Origin: Vibrio caribbeanicus ATCC BAA-2122
GTDB lineage: Bacteria; Pseudomonadota; Gammaproteobacteria; Enterobacterales; Vibrionaceae
Direction of reading: 5' to 3'
Assembly: GCF_000165125.1 (NCBI RefSeq)
Contig: NZ_AEIU01000096.1
Coordinates: 117,666-181,665 of the forward strand
Length of the DNA: 64,000 nucleotides
Part shown: positions 55,552-63,436 of the stretch, piece after piece
Layout: each line of letters begins with the position of its first letter
How positions within the stretch are numbered: the stretch's first letter is position 1
Position numbers and translations under genes: made by a program
Notes under the pieces: model-generated
Databases searched by the model: none
The model's input: the letters and a program-made list of their open reading frames with translations, nothing else
Told to the model about the DNA's origin: nothing

Positions 55552-56321
55552 AATCGTACCTCAATACTTTTCTCTTTTAAGAATTTTTTCAACTCACCAA
55601 TGTTAATTATCTTTTTATGAAACACGGAAGCCGCTAACGCACCATCTACATTCGTTTTTTCAAAAACATCAGAAAAATGTATCATTTCCCCAGCACCACC
55701 GGAAGCAATCAGTGGTACTTGACACACCTCACGAACTATAGAAAGTTGCTCGAGATCATAACCACTTCGAACACCGTCTTGATTCATCATATTAAGGACG
55801 ATCTCTCCTGCACCGAGCTTTTGAACCTCTTCAACCCAAGCTTTGGTCTCCCATTTAGTCGCCTGAGTGCGATTTTCATCTCCAGTAAATTGATAAACCT
55901 GATACTTACCAGTCTCTTTATCGAAGTAAGAGTCAATGCCCACCACAATACACTGCACACCAAACTTATCAGCTAGTTGCGTAATTAAAGTCGGCTGCGC
56001 CAGTGCAGGTGAATTTATAGATACTTTATCCGCTCCAAACTCTAATATTCTTGCCGCATCTTCTTTGGTTCGAATGCCTCCAGCGACACAAAATGGAATA
56101 TCAATCACTTCTGCAACACGTCTCACCCAACTTTTGTCAACCACTCGACCATCACTGGATGCAGTAATATCATAAAAGACAAGCTCATCAGCGCCCTCTT
56201 CCGCGTAACGCTGCGCTAAAGGTACAATATCTCCGATAATTTCATGATTTCGGAATTGTACGCCTTTAACAACTTGACCTTCTCTTACATCCAGACATGG
56301 GATTATACGCTTCGCTAACAT
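55548..56321 (-). CDS. hisF: Imidazole glycerol phosphate synthase subunit HisF
   Basis: 257 residues, TIM barrel with [45 protein letters not shown] and the phosphate loops GADKVSINS and IASGGAGEM. The catalytic Asp residues (CLDV and QDGVRSGYD) are intact. Cyclase partner of HisH. It starts with a good ribosome binding site (GGGGG). The usual upstream genes hisA and hisH are absent here. Confidence 0.96.
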   Translation of the reverse strand: MLAKRIIPCLDVREGQVVKGVQFRNHEIIGDIVPLAQRYAEEGADELVFYDITASSDGRVVDKSWVRRVAEVIDIPFCVAGGIRTKEDAARILEFGADKVSINSPALAQPTLITQLADKFGVQCIVVGIDSYFDKETGKYQVYQFTGDENRTQATKWETKAWVEEVQKLGAGEIVLNMMNQDGVRSGYDLEQLSIVREVCQVPLIASGGAGEMIHFSDVFEKTNVDGALAASVFHKKIINIGELKKFLKEKSIEVRL

Positions 56322-56689
56322 CCAAAACCCCCTTGCTGAGGGACTTGTTCATTTTTCATTTTTATAACTCTAAAATCCAGTTTCAAATTATATCTCAGTT
56401 CCTTTGGACTCGTCTTCGCTTCCCAGAAACAATCAATTTTTATGACTCATTGAACAATAATTCATACACGACTCTTTAACAAATGTCATGGAAAATTGTG
56501 ACTGGAGATTAAATTTTTATCGATAAAAGCGACGAGATAGAGCACTAAAAGCAAAGTACACAGAAATGAATGTAAGAAAAAAGATTTTTCAACACTTTAG
56601 AAAATTAACATAAGAGACGATAAAAACAACTTGTCGTACAAACATAGCGAGCATTCTCTAAGCAAAGCCCCCTTCCGTGGCTGAGTTCA
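56322..56689. other. Gap upstream of hisF, likely junction
   Basis: 368 bases between hisF and the response regulator gene where hisA would be expected. The part at about 56323-56455 is open in more than one frame on both strands. On the minus strand, an open stretch of some 44 codons ends in a TAG overlapping the hisF start. Short translated strings from it remind me of recurrent tiny predicted proteins in Vibrio genomes, which suggests a dispersed repeat remnant. The rest (56460-56689) is AT-rich without a gene. Confidence 0.4.
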
Positions 56690-57337
56690 TTAATCTATCC
56701 CCATCCGATGAGCCCATTTCATTAGGTCTGCAACATTATGGGCATCTAATTTACGCATGATATTCATTCGATGGGTTTCAACTGTTTTAAGCCCAATAAG
56801 CAATGCTTCTGCAATATCTCGATTTCGTTTCCCTTCAAAGATCAGCTTGAGTACTTGCTTTTCGCGCGGAGTAAGCACTGGAATATCACCCTCAGCAACT
56901 TGTCCCAGTGCTTCAATATGACTAGCATCAAGGGATGGGTCGAGAAACTGTTTTCCTCGTGTCACACTCTTTATAGCCGCTAACAGGGTACTCTTTGACC
57001 CATTTTTTAAAACGTAACCATTCGCCCCAGCGTCCAACGCCTCTCTCGCTTTATGCTCTTCTTCTGACGCAGTGAGCACAATGATCATCATTTCAGGCCA
57101 ACGCTTGCGTAATTGTCGTATTGCCTCAACACCCGACATTCCGGGTAAACTCAGATCCATAAATGTTAAATCTGGATTGAGCTTTAAACACTGTTCATAG
57201 GCTTCTAGACCATCATTAACAAATCCAACCAGCTCGAGATCAGGATATGGTGAGAGGCAATTCTTCAGACCATCAAAGATCAAATCGTGATCATCGACAA
57301 CTAAAATTTTAACATGTAAGTAATCACCAAATGTCAT
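56690..57337 (-). CDS. SsrB-like response regulator (LuxR/NarL-type output)
   Basis: 215 residues. Receiver with VDDHDLIFDGL, phospho-Asp in TFMDLSLPGMSG, Lys in YVLKNGS. The C-terminal helix-turn-helix is LTPREKQVLKLIFEGKRNRDIAEALLIGLKTVETHRMN. From memory it aligns closely with Salmonella SsrB (DLSLPG, RWP, AGANGYVLK, KTVETHRMN.MRKL), the activator of the SPI-2 type III system. It follows sctU on the same strand after 161 bases. No partner sensor kinase is in the window. GAGGAA precedes the ATG. Confidence 0.85.
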   Translation of the reverse strand: MTFGDYLHVKILVVDDHDLIFDGLKNCLSPYPDLELVGFVNDGLEAYEQCLKLNPDLTFMDLSLPGMSGVEAIRQLRKRWPEMMIIVLTASEEEHKAREALDAGANGYVLKNGSKSTLLAAIKSVTRGKQFLDPSLDASHIEALGQVAEGDIPVLTPREKQVLKLIFEGKRNRDIAEALLIGLKTVETHRMNIMRKLDAHNVADLMKWAHRMGID

Positions 57338-57410
57338 ATCAATTCCTCACACCTGAGCAAAGAGCTACTCAGGAAAAGTATTCATCTCAACCGATAAATA
57401 TTACTGTTAG

Positions 57411-57474
57411 TATTGATATTTAATCTATCATCAAGGCACCAGTTATCAAGGCAATTTGTGTTTTTATTGATAAA
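57411..57474. promoter_or_regulatory. Cluster of TTGATA/TATCAA motifs upstream of the SsrB-like gene
   Basis: Within 64 bases are TATTGATA (57411-57418), TATCATCAA (57426-57434), TTATCAA (57443-57449) and TTATTGATAAA (57464-57474). The last equals the first half of the LuxR/SmcR consensus as I recall it. TTATCAA and TTGATAA also form a perfect inverted pair. This is a candidate binding region for a LuxR/HapR-type master regulator; it is based on motif reading only. Confidence 0.35.
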
Positions 57475-57498
57475 ATCAACTTTTCCCTGCATATTTCA

Positions 57499-58539
57499 TT
57501 AGTCGTAAGAGATATCCATCACAACTCTTAAAAGCTCTGCGACGGGCTCAAATAAAGACTCAGGAATCAATTGGCCAGGCTCAACTTGGTGGTATAAAGC
57601 TCTCGCAAGCGGAATATTCTCGATCAATGGTATTGAATGTTTCTCGGCTAACTCAACCGTGTGTAAAGCCATGTGCTCTTGAGCCTTATCCAACACAATA
57701 GGAACTGGTGCTTCATCAGGGTTGTAATAAAGACAGACGGCGATATGGGTAGGGTTACGCACAACTACTGTCGACTTTTTCACATTTGTAGCCAATGAGC
57801 CATTAGCGGTCTCTCTTTGTAGCTCTCGGCGTTTTTGTTTGACCTCAGGGTTACCTTCTGTTTCTTTATATTCTTGTTTAGTGTCCTCCTTGGACATCTT
57901 AAGTTGTTTCATGGTCTGAAAATGAACAAATGCATAATCTGCTGCAGCAAATATTACATAGCAAATCAAAAATGCGGTCCAAAGCCATTTGAGCAAGGTT
58001 GATATCACCTCAACTCCGCATTCAGCGCCACACGTTGGTAAATACTGGAACATATTGACATGCTGGTGGAGCAAATAATAAAAAACCAAACTCAATACCA
58101 AAACTTTCAGCATGTTTTTACATAATTCAAAAATGCTTTTCATCGAAAAGATATTTTTCGCATTATTGATAACATTAATCTTGTTAAAGCTAGGCTTTAA
58201 GCTTTCTGTTGCTAAAAGAGGCCCCGTTTGCACTAGACAACTAAAAGCGACTGTGAGAACCAACAAAGCCGCGAGCCCAGAAATAAAGCGCAGCATAATA
58301 TAAACAAAAGCTCCGACGACACTCGATGCAGCGACTTTTAAAGGCAAGTTTATTGAGTGAATAGCAATATCAATCATTTTCCATATCGCTTCCATCAACC
58401 CCTGCCCCTCGACCAAGAAATATCCACATATAATGGCCATCTGGAAACCAGTCACAATCTCCACACTTTTTACAACTTGGCCTTTTTTACGCGCATCCTT
58501 TATCCGCTTTTGTGTGGGTTTCTCAGTTTTCTCAGCCAT
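57499..58539 (-). CDS. sctU: SctU, type III secretion export switch protein (SsaU type)
   Basis: 346 residues. Start MAEKTEKPTQKRIKDARKKGQVVKS, four membrane segments, then the cytoplasmic autoprotease domain with the intact cleavage motif NPTH at 262-265 (VVRNPTHIAVCLYY). From memory it matches SsaU of SPI-2 most closely (CG..CGV..IS.L.KWLW, KMSKEDTKQE, AVLRVVM-like end). SctU sits in the export apparatus and switches substrate class. Five bases after sctT. Confidence 0.94.
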   Translation of the reverse strand: MAEKTEKPTQKRIKDARKKGQVVKSVEIVTGFQMAIICGYFLVEGQGLMEAIWKMIDIAIHSINLPLKVAASSVVGAFVYIMLRFISGLAALLVLTVAFSCLVQTGPLLATESLKPSFNKINVINNAKNIFSMKSIFELCKNMLKVLVLSLVFYYLLHQHVNMFQYLPTCGAECGVEVISTLLKWLWTAFLICYVIFAAADYAFVHFQTMKQLKMSKEDTKQEYKETEGNPEVKQKRRELQRETANGSLATNVKKSTVVVRNPTHIAVCLYYNPDEAPVPIVLDKAQEHMALHTVELAEKHSIPLIENIPLARALYHQVEPGQLIPESLFEPVAELLRVVMDISYD

Positions 58540-58544
58540 ATTTC

Positions 58545-59327
58545 TTATCCTTTTAACAGTTGAAATAAGGTTGATATATTGTTTTCAAATTGGTTAATTT
58601 GTTCGAGGTAATGAGAAAGAGCGAAATTTAAACTAACCAGCAATAGAAACACGACAAGTACACTTTTGATTGGCATAGACAAGAAGAAAACATTGAGTTG
58701 CTCTACTGAGCGGTTAACTAACCCCAAAGCCGCATCAACCATTATCATCACCACCATCGCGGGAAGAGCAAAACTTAAACACATGTCCGACATCATCTGC
58801 CATTGATCACTAATAAAACTCAATAAATTATTATTAAATGACAAGACTGAGTCTGGTGGAATTGTTGAATAGGAAAGATACAAGGCACTTAAGAGTGCAT
58901 TAAAACCACCAGTGACAAGGAATAAAACACTTAATATTTGCGTAAAGAACATACCGAACACTGAGGACTGAAGACCCATTAGTGGGTTGAGTACAGTGGA
59001 CATAGATGCTCCGCGCATGGTATCGATCACAAATCCAGCCATATCGATAGCCCAAAATGGTATCGCGGCACAAAAACCAACAATAAGTCCGATAATAACT
59101 TCTTCACCATAAACCAATATCAATCCAGACATCGGCATCTGAGAAAAATCTGCGGACTGGGTATGCATAAGAGGGATGGTTGGTAAGGCAAACATCAGTA
59201 CTAGCGTATTGCGAATTAAACCACTACCCATGGCTCCACCTTTAAACAGAGGTAACATTAACATCATGCCCAACGGGCGCATCATGCAAAGTGCCAGTGT
59301 CGGAACGTAGTGGATAATTTCAGCCAT
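58545..59327 (-). CDS. sctT: SctT, type III secretion export apparatus protein
   Basis: 260 residues, several membrane segments, FliR/SpaR/YscT family: ALCMMRPLGMMLMLPLFKGG near the start and GEEVIIGLIVGFCAAIPFWAIDMAGFVIDTMRG in the middle. It forms part of the helical SctRST export gate in the inner membrane. It begins directly after the sctS stop codon. Confidence 0.92.
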   Translation of the reverse strand: MAEIIHYVPTLALCMMRPLGMMLMLPLFKGGAMGSGLIRNTLVLMFALPTIPLMHTQSADFSQMPMSGLILVYGEEVIIGLIVGFCAAIPFWAIDMAGFVIDTMRGASMSTVLNPLMGLQSSVFGMFFTQILSVLFLVTGGFNALLSALYLSYSTIPPDSVLSFNNNLLSFISDQWQMMSDMCLSFALPAMVVMIMVDAALGLVNRSVEQLNVFFLSMPIKSVLVVFLLLVSLNFALSHYLEQINQFENNISTLFQLLKG

Positions 59328-59597
59328 TTATCCCCCGATATAACCAATTTGATCAAAGGCAAGACCAGCATAATTAAGTAGAGTGCTTCCCATCCAGTGA
59401 TAGCTCACTGCGATAGTAATGCACACAGCCACAAGCTTTATCAGAAACTGTAAAGATTGGTCTTGAATCTGAGTGAGTGCTTGAAACAAACTCACCATAA
59501 TACCAACAACTGAAGCGACCACGACCACTGGCAAGGATAAAATTAACACCAACCAAAGTAGTTCTGATGTAAAGTGAACAATAACGGCTTCATTCAT
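59328..59597 (-). CDS. sctS: SctS, type III secretion export apparatus protein
   Basis: 89 residues, two membrane helices, FliQ/YscS family: LILSLPVVVVASVVGIMVSLFQALTQIQDQSLQFLIKL with the typical QALTQIQDQ loop. The start overlaps the end of sctR by four bases (ATGA). Confidence 0.94.
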   Translation of the reverse strand: MNEAVIVHFTSELLWLVLILSLPVVVVASVVGIMVSLFQALTQIQDQSLQFLIKLVAVCITIAVSYHWMGSTLLNYAGLAFDQIGYIGG

Positions 59598-60244
59598 GAG
59601 AAAGACCCCATTAGTTGACCAATCAACTTATCCCAGCCACCCATCAAGATGAAGATTAACAGCTTAAATGGCAGAGCAATGGTCATGGGTGATACCATCA
59701 TCATTCCCATCGCAAGTAAGATATTGGAGACCACAAGATCGATAGCGACGAAAGGAAGATACAACAAAAAGCCAATCTTGAACGCTTCAATCAGTTGGCT
59801 CATCGTAAAGGCAGGAACCATCACCAACAAAGACTCTTTAGAAAGCTCATGTTGATATTGCTCTGGCCAAATTTTATGACCTATCTGAGAGAAAAATTGA
59901 ATCTGCTTATCACTTGTATTGTGGCTAAGAAATTTATAGTAAGGCGCGATAACTTGTTCACTAATCTGGTGAAATACATCGGGAGAGGCCCATTCTACTG
60001 GATGTGCTGCTAAGTTGTCTCTGATCGCCATCCCCACAGGTGCCATGGTAAACATCGTTAGGATCAGTGCTAATCCATAAATTGCCATATTAGGCGGAAT
60101 TTGTTGTATACCGAGCGCATTACGCAGCATAGAAAGCACGATCGACAACTTTAAAAAAGAGGTTCCCATTACTGCAAAAAGTGGCAATAAAGATAAACAA
60201 AAAAGCACCACTATCAACTGAATTGGATTGTCCAACAAAGCCAT
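59594..60244 (-). CDS. sctR: SctR, type III secretion export apparatus protein
   Basis: 216 residues, FliP/YscR family. VMGTSFLKLSIVLSMLRNALGIQQIPPN and SNILLAMGMMMVSPMTIALPFKLLIF are the two family signatures. From memory SsaR of SPI-2 is the nearest relative. It is the first gene of sctRSTU; GGGGAT just upstream is the ribosome binding site. In most type III clusters sctQ lies immediately upstream; here 3.2 kb with two opposing genes intervenes. Confidence 0.95.
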   Translation of the reverse strand: MALLDNPIQLIVVLFCLSLLPLFAVMGTSFLKLSIVLSMLRNALGIQQIPPNMAIYGLALILTMFTMAPVGMAIRDNLAAHPVEWASPDVFHQISEQVIAPYYKFLSHNTSDKQIQFFSQIGHKIWPEQYQHELSKESLLVMVPAFTMSQLIEAFKIGFLLYLPFVAIDLVVSNILLAMGMMMVSPMTIALPFKLLIFILMGGWDKLIGQLMGSFS

Positions 60245-60302
60245 AACTATCCCCAGTCATTTACGATAGTCTTAGCTTGCACCATTGAGCGACACTCTTG
60301 TA

Positions 60303-60318
60303 TCAGGTCATGACCTGA
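60303..60318. promoter_or_regulatory. 16-base perfect palindrome in the sctR leader
   Basis: TCAGGTCATGACCTGA is perfectly symmetrical and lies about 120 bases downstream of the predicted sctRSTU promoter and 60 bases before the sctR start. Its length and symmetry suit a dimeric regulator; no known site was recognised. Confidence 0.35.
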
Positions 60319-60437
60319 GATTGCCTCTCATCAATCTGCGTCACCTGAACAAGCAAACTCGAAATACTTGCTCCAGAGACAGCCGTTCGGGCATAGGTCA
60401 CATCTATAATGTCTTTTTACATAAAGTTTGAAAATGA

Positions 60438-60465
60438 TTTGTATCAGTGTGTAGTTTTTTGTCAA
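60438..60465 (-). promoter_or_regulatory. Sigma-70 promoter of sctRSTU
   Basis: On the minus strand, a perfect -35 TTGACA (60460-60465) is 16 bases from TACAAA (60438-60443), which is preceded by an extended -10 TG one base upstream. It points at sctR with a leader of some 190 bases. It indicates that sctRSTU is transcribed independently. Confidence 0.6.
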
Positions 60466-60531
60466 ATTTCAAAAAAAATTCACTAATTTTTAGTACATTA
60501 GATCTACTTTTTATTCAATAAAACTGATCAA

Positions 60532-61356
60532 ATGAACAGATTGAAACTCGGCCTTATTTTTTCAATATTGAGTGCAAGTAGTATTGCACAAGTCCAAAAT
60601 ATCTCTGACAGTGAATGCTCTGATATGAAACGCCATCAAGTTTTGAGTCAGAATGCACCGGTGAGCTGCGAAAGACTCTCCAAAGTGACATTTAACTTTG
60701 TCAACTTTAAAGGAGAAACTAAAAAAGGAGACTTAATCGTACTCGATATTATTGCGCCCCAAGTCGAGCAAATCTTTGCAAAGCTATATCAAAAGAAATT
60801 TCCTCTTCACTCTGCAATACCAATGGAACGCTTTAATGGTGATGATGATGCTTCCATGGCAGCGAATAACAGTAGCGCCTTCATTGCTAGGCCAATAACA
60901 GGGGGAGCAAACTGGTCTAAGCATGCATATGGTGTAGCCATTGACATTAATCCTGTACAAAACCCTTTTCTAGAATTTGGTGATGATGGTAAGATCACGG
61001 TCAAACCCAATGAGTCCACTCTCAAGTACGTAAACAGAAGTCGTTTTAGAGCACGCTCTGAAATCCAGCGTTCAGGTATGGCTGAAGACGTTGTAGATAT
61101 TTTTGCTCATTACGGCTTTTTGATCTGGGGCGGAGATTGGAACTACCCAATTGACACTCAACATTTTGAAATCGGGTCACGTAAATTTATTGAGCAATTG
61201 TCTTCAGCACCAAAGAGCGATGCCATCAAAGCATTCAGTGGTTATATAGATCACTATCGCACATGCTTTGCCAAAGACACAAAAGTGCCCGCAGAACAAC
61301 GCAGAGCAACTTGTGCCTACCGAACTGTCACAAATTTTGACTTTGGTGACCACTAA
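60532..61356 (+). CDS. Exported M15-family zinc peptidase (D-alanyl-D-alanine carboxypeptidase-like)
   Basis: 274 residues with a signal peptide (MNRLKLGLIFSILSASSIAQ). The zinc site of the M15C/VanY type is complete: W-SKHAYGVAIDIN gives His and Asp, and DTQHFEI gives the second His, with GGDWNYPID before it. Such enzymes cut peptidoglycan side chains in the periplasm or outside the cell. It is transcribed away from sctR, in the gap between sctRSTU and the putative sctQ. Four Cys may form disulphides. Confidence 0.88.
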   Translation: MNRLKLGLIFSILSASSIAQVQNISDSECSDMKRHQVLSQNAPVSCERLSKVTFNFVNFKGETKKGDLIVLDIIAPQVEQIFAKLYQKKFPLHSAIPMERFNGDDDASMAANNSSAFIARPITGGANWSKHAYGVAIDINPVQNPFLEFGDDGKITVKPNESTLKYVNRSRFRARSEIQRSGMAEDVVDIFAHYGFLIWGGDWNYPIDTQHFEIGSRKFIEQLSSAPKSDAIKAFSGYIDHYRTCFAKDTKVPAEQRRATCAYRTVTNFDFGDH

Positions 61357-61931
61357 CTAGGATCAGTTGATCTTTTGTGGTTCAGTTTTGTTCGCCTTCT
61401 ATACTTTCTAATCTCAACGCAAGGTGTTTACTTAGTTTTTCCAAGCAAACGCCTTGCAACAAAGAGTAAAGGTATAAGGATCTTAATAAAGATCCTGAAA
61501 TAAAAAGCCAAAAACAAATACATTCCTTCCAAGCTATCTTAATAATATTGATTTTTTTATATATTTAGCGGAGATTTCTAACTTTAATATACTCAAAAAG
61601 CAGTAAAAATGTACTTATTTTTCTTAATAGCTTTCCACAAAAAAATTTTTAATTTAACATATTTTACATTTTGATCACATTTTAATCACACAGCACATTT
61701 CATCAATAACTTCATTGAAAGCAATAAGTTAATCAGACTAGTTTATATAAAAAGTGACCTCAAGGTTCAAGGGGTTATTTCAACTCCAAAGATAATATCA
61801 CCGATGATTGGTAGATTTCTCCTATCTATTTGACGGTAAGACATGTCCCGTTACGGGCTGCCACTGGACGAGTTGTTTTGAGGTTACTTTGACATAACCG
61901 GATTATTTGATATCGACAACAAGGAAGAACG
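61357..61931. other. Gene-free region with a palindromic repeat copy
   Basis: 575 very AT-rich bases between the peptidase and sphingomyelinase genes. The section 61550-61700 has long A/T runs. A divergent copy of the dispersed repeat lies at about 61751-61896. No small gene is supported. Confidence 0.5.
61751..61896. repeat. Dispersed palindromic repeat, divergent copy
   Basis: Left end AAGTGACCTCAAGG, right end TTTTGAGGTTACTTTGACATA; the inner TGACCTCAA/TTGAGGTTA pair. The outer GGGTATA has drifted. It lies about 35 bases before the sphingomyelinase start codon, so it could sit in that gene's promoter or leader. Confidence 0.6.
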
Positions 61932-63305
61932 ATGAATAGAGTATCAATGCTTATCACACTACTTCTGCTATTTAGCTTTCGAGTAAACGCAACATCGGCT
62001 TTTTATGAAAACCGAACAGAGCAACCGATCCGAGTAAGATTGATAGTTAACGCGACCGCACCAGCTTACGCAGGCGATCAGTACCATCTCCCCCCCGAAA
62101 GTGATTTTGGAACCGTTGTTATCCCCCCATTTAAAAAGGCAAAAGTTGCAACTTTTAACCGCTATTATGGGCTTGAAAATGGAGGCATGTATGATTACTA
62201 CTTCCTAGTATATCAGCTAGACGAGAACGGTAATTGGTTCGCGAAACAAGATGCTCCTCTTGCTCAAATCCGTCTATTCGGACACGGTGCTGGCAGTACT
62301 CTTTCTTACGGATACAAAGATAGAGAATTGAAAACCGATTATAATCCCTATGTCATTGAGTTATATGGTCTAGAGGGGCATCATCAGGAATACGGCGTAA
62401 AATCCATCTATACTTCAGGCTTTGATGACGTAGAATTTGTTTTGGCAGAACATACGATAGCAGACACTGAAGCACGAGAACATGCTCTAAGGATCGCCAC
62501 CTACAACCTCTGGATGATACCCTCCGTCTCTTTAGATATTAGCGAGAGAGCCACAATACTTGACCATACCTTGTCTGGCTACGATGTATTAACGCTACAA
62601 GAGGCATTTTCCAGTGACCGTGATGCTCTTTTCGATGCCCTCAGCGGAGAATATTTTTATCGAACCGATGTCGTTGGTGGAGATAGCATGGCACTCTATG
62701 ATGGTGGTGTTGTCACTTTGAGCCGCTATCCAATTTTGGAAACTGACTCAATAGTATTTGAGCATTGTTCAGGCACGGATTGTTACGCCGATAAAGGTAT
62801 CGTGTATACAAAGATTGATAAGCTTGGCCAGATCTACCATATATTCAATACCCATCTCGCCTCATTCAGCACGCCGGCAGCAAAAAGACTTCGTCGGTTA
62901 CAACTAGGTTTACTTCGAACCTTTATGTTAACCAAAGAAATTCCTCAAGACGAAGCTGTCATCTTTGCCGGTGACTTTAATATCGACAAAAACAACGACT
63001 TCTTAGAGTACCTTCTTATGTTGGCAACTCTTGAAGTTGACCCTCCACTGTACACGGGCTATCGAGACGCCACATTTGATCCACGAATTAATCCCTACGC
63101 TCAATCCCAGTACTCTGGAGGAGACACTATCGAATACTTAGATTACATTTTAGTAAGTTCAGAACATAAAAGAGCACGCCAAAATATCAACCAAGTCAAA
63201 CTTAATCAAAGAGTAACTGCCGCAACTTGGGGAGAGTGGCATTTATCTGATCATTTTGGCGTGGAGGGACACTTTGTTTTTGATCCAGCTGACAGCAATG
63301 AATGA
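61932..63305 (+). CDS. Secreted sphingomyelinase (neutral SMase, endonuclease/exonuclease/phosphatase fold)
   Basis: 457 residues with a signal peptide (cleavage near VNATS). Residues about 25-185 form an extra N-terminal domain I do not recognise. The C-terminal catalytic domain has, in order, RIATYNLW, LTLQEAF (metal-binding Glu), GGVVTLSRYP, CYADKGIVYTKI, FNTHLAS, FAGDFNID (Asp/Asn pair), YLDYILVSSEH and HLSDHFGVEG (catalytic His). This set is that of bacterial neutral sphingomyelinases (SmcL, SphH), which cleave host sphingomyelin and can lyse cells. It lies next to type III secretion genes but its signal peptide points to Sec plus type II export. Confidence 0.9.
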   Translation: MNRVSMLITLLLLFSFRVNATSAFYENRTEQPIRVRLIVNATAPAYAGDQYHLPPESDFGTVVIPPFKKAKVATFNRYYGLENGGMYDYYFLVYQLDENGNWFAKQDAPLAQIRLFGHGAGSTLSYGYKDRELKTDYNPYVIELYGLEGHHQEYGVKSIYTSGFDDVEFVLAEHTIADTEAREHALRIATYNLWMIPSVSLDISERATILDHTLSGYDVLTLQEAFSSDRDALFDALSGEYFYRTDVVGGDSMALYDGGVVTLSRYPILETDSIVFEHCSGTDCYADKGIVYTKIDKLGQIYHIFNTHLASFSTPAAKRLRRLQLGLLRTFMLTKEIPQDEAVIFAGDFNIDKNNDFLEYLLMLATLEVDPPLYTGYRDATFDPRINPYAQSQYSGGDTIEYLDYILVSSEHKRARQNINQVKLNQRVTAATWGEWHLSDHFGVEGHFVFDPADSNE

Positions 63306-63436
63306 CAAGCTTTCTACCTCCCACTTGACAGCCTGATCGATTAAACTGGGTTAATTAACTGTCTTTCAAAACAGCTTACAGAGGGAACCATAGAAGTACT
63401 GTAAGCTAGAATAATAATACTTCCAAAGGTAGTGAC

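Noticed and set aside
57499-60244. Flagellar export genes (flhB, fliR, fliQ, fliP) instead of type III secretion genes
   Set aside because: The SctU and SctR sequences fit SsaU/SsaR far better, the SsrB-like regulator follows, and no flagellar genes are nearby.
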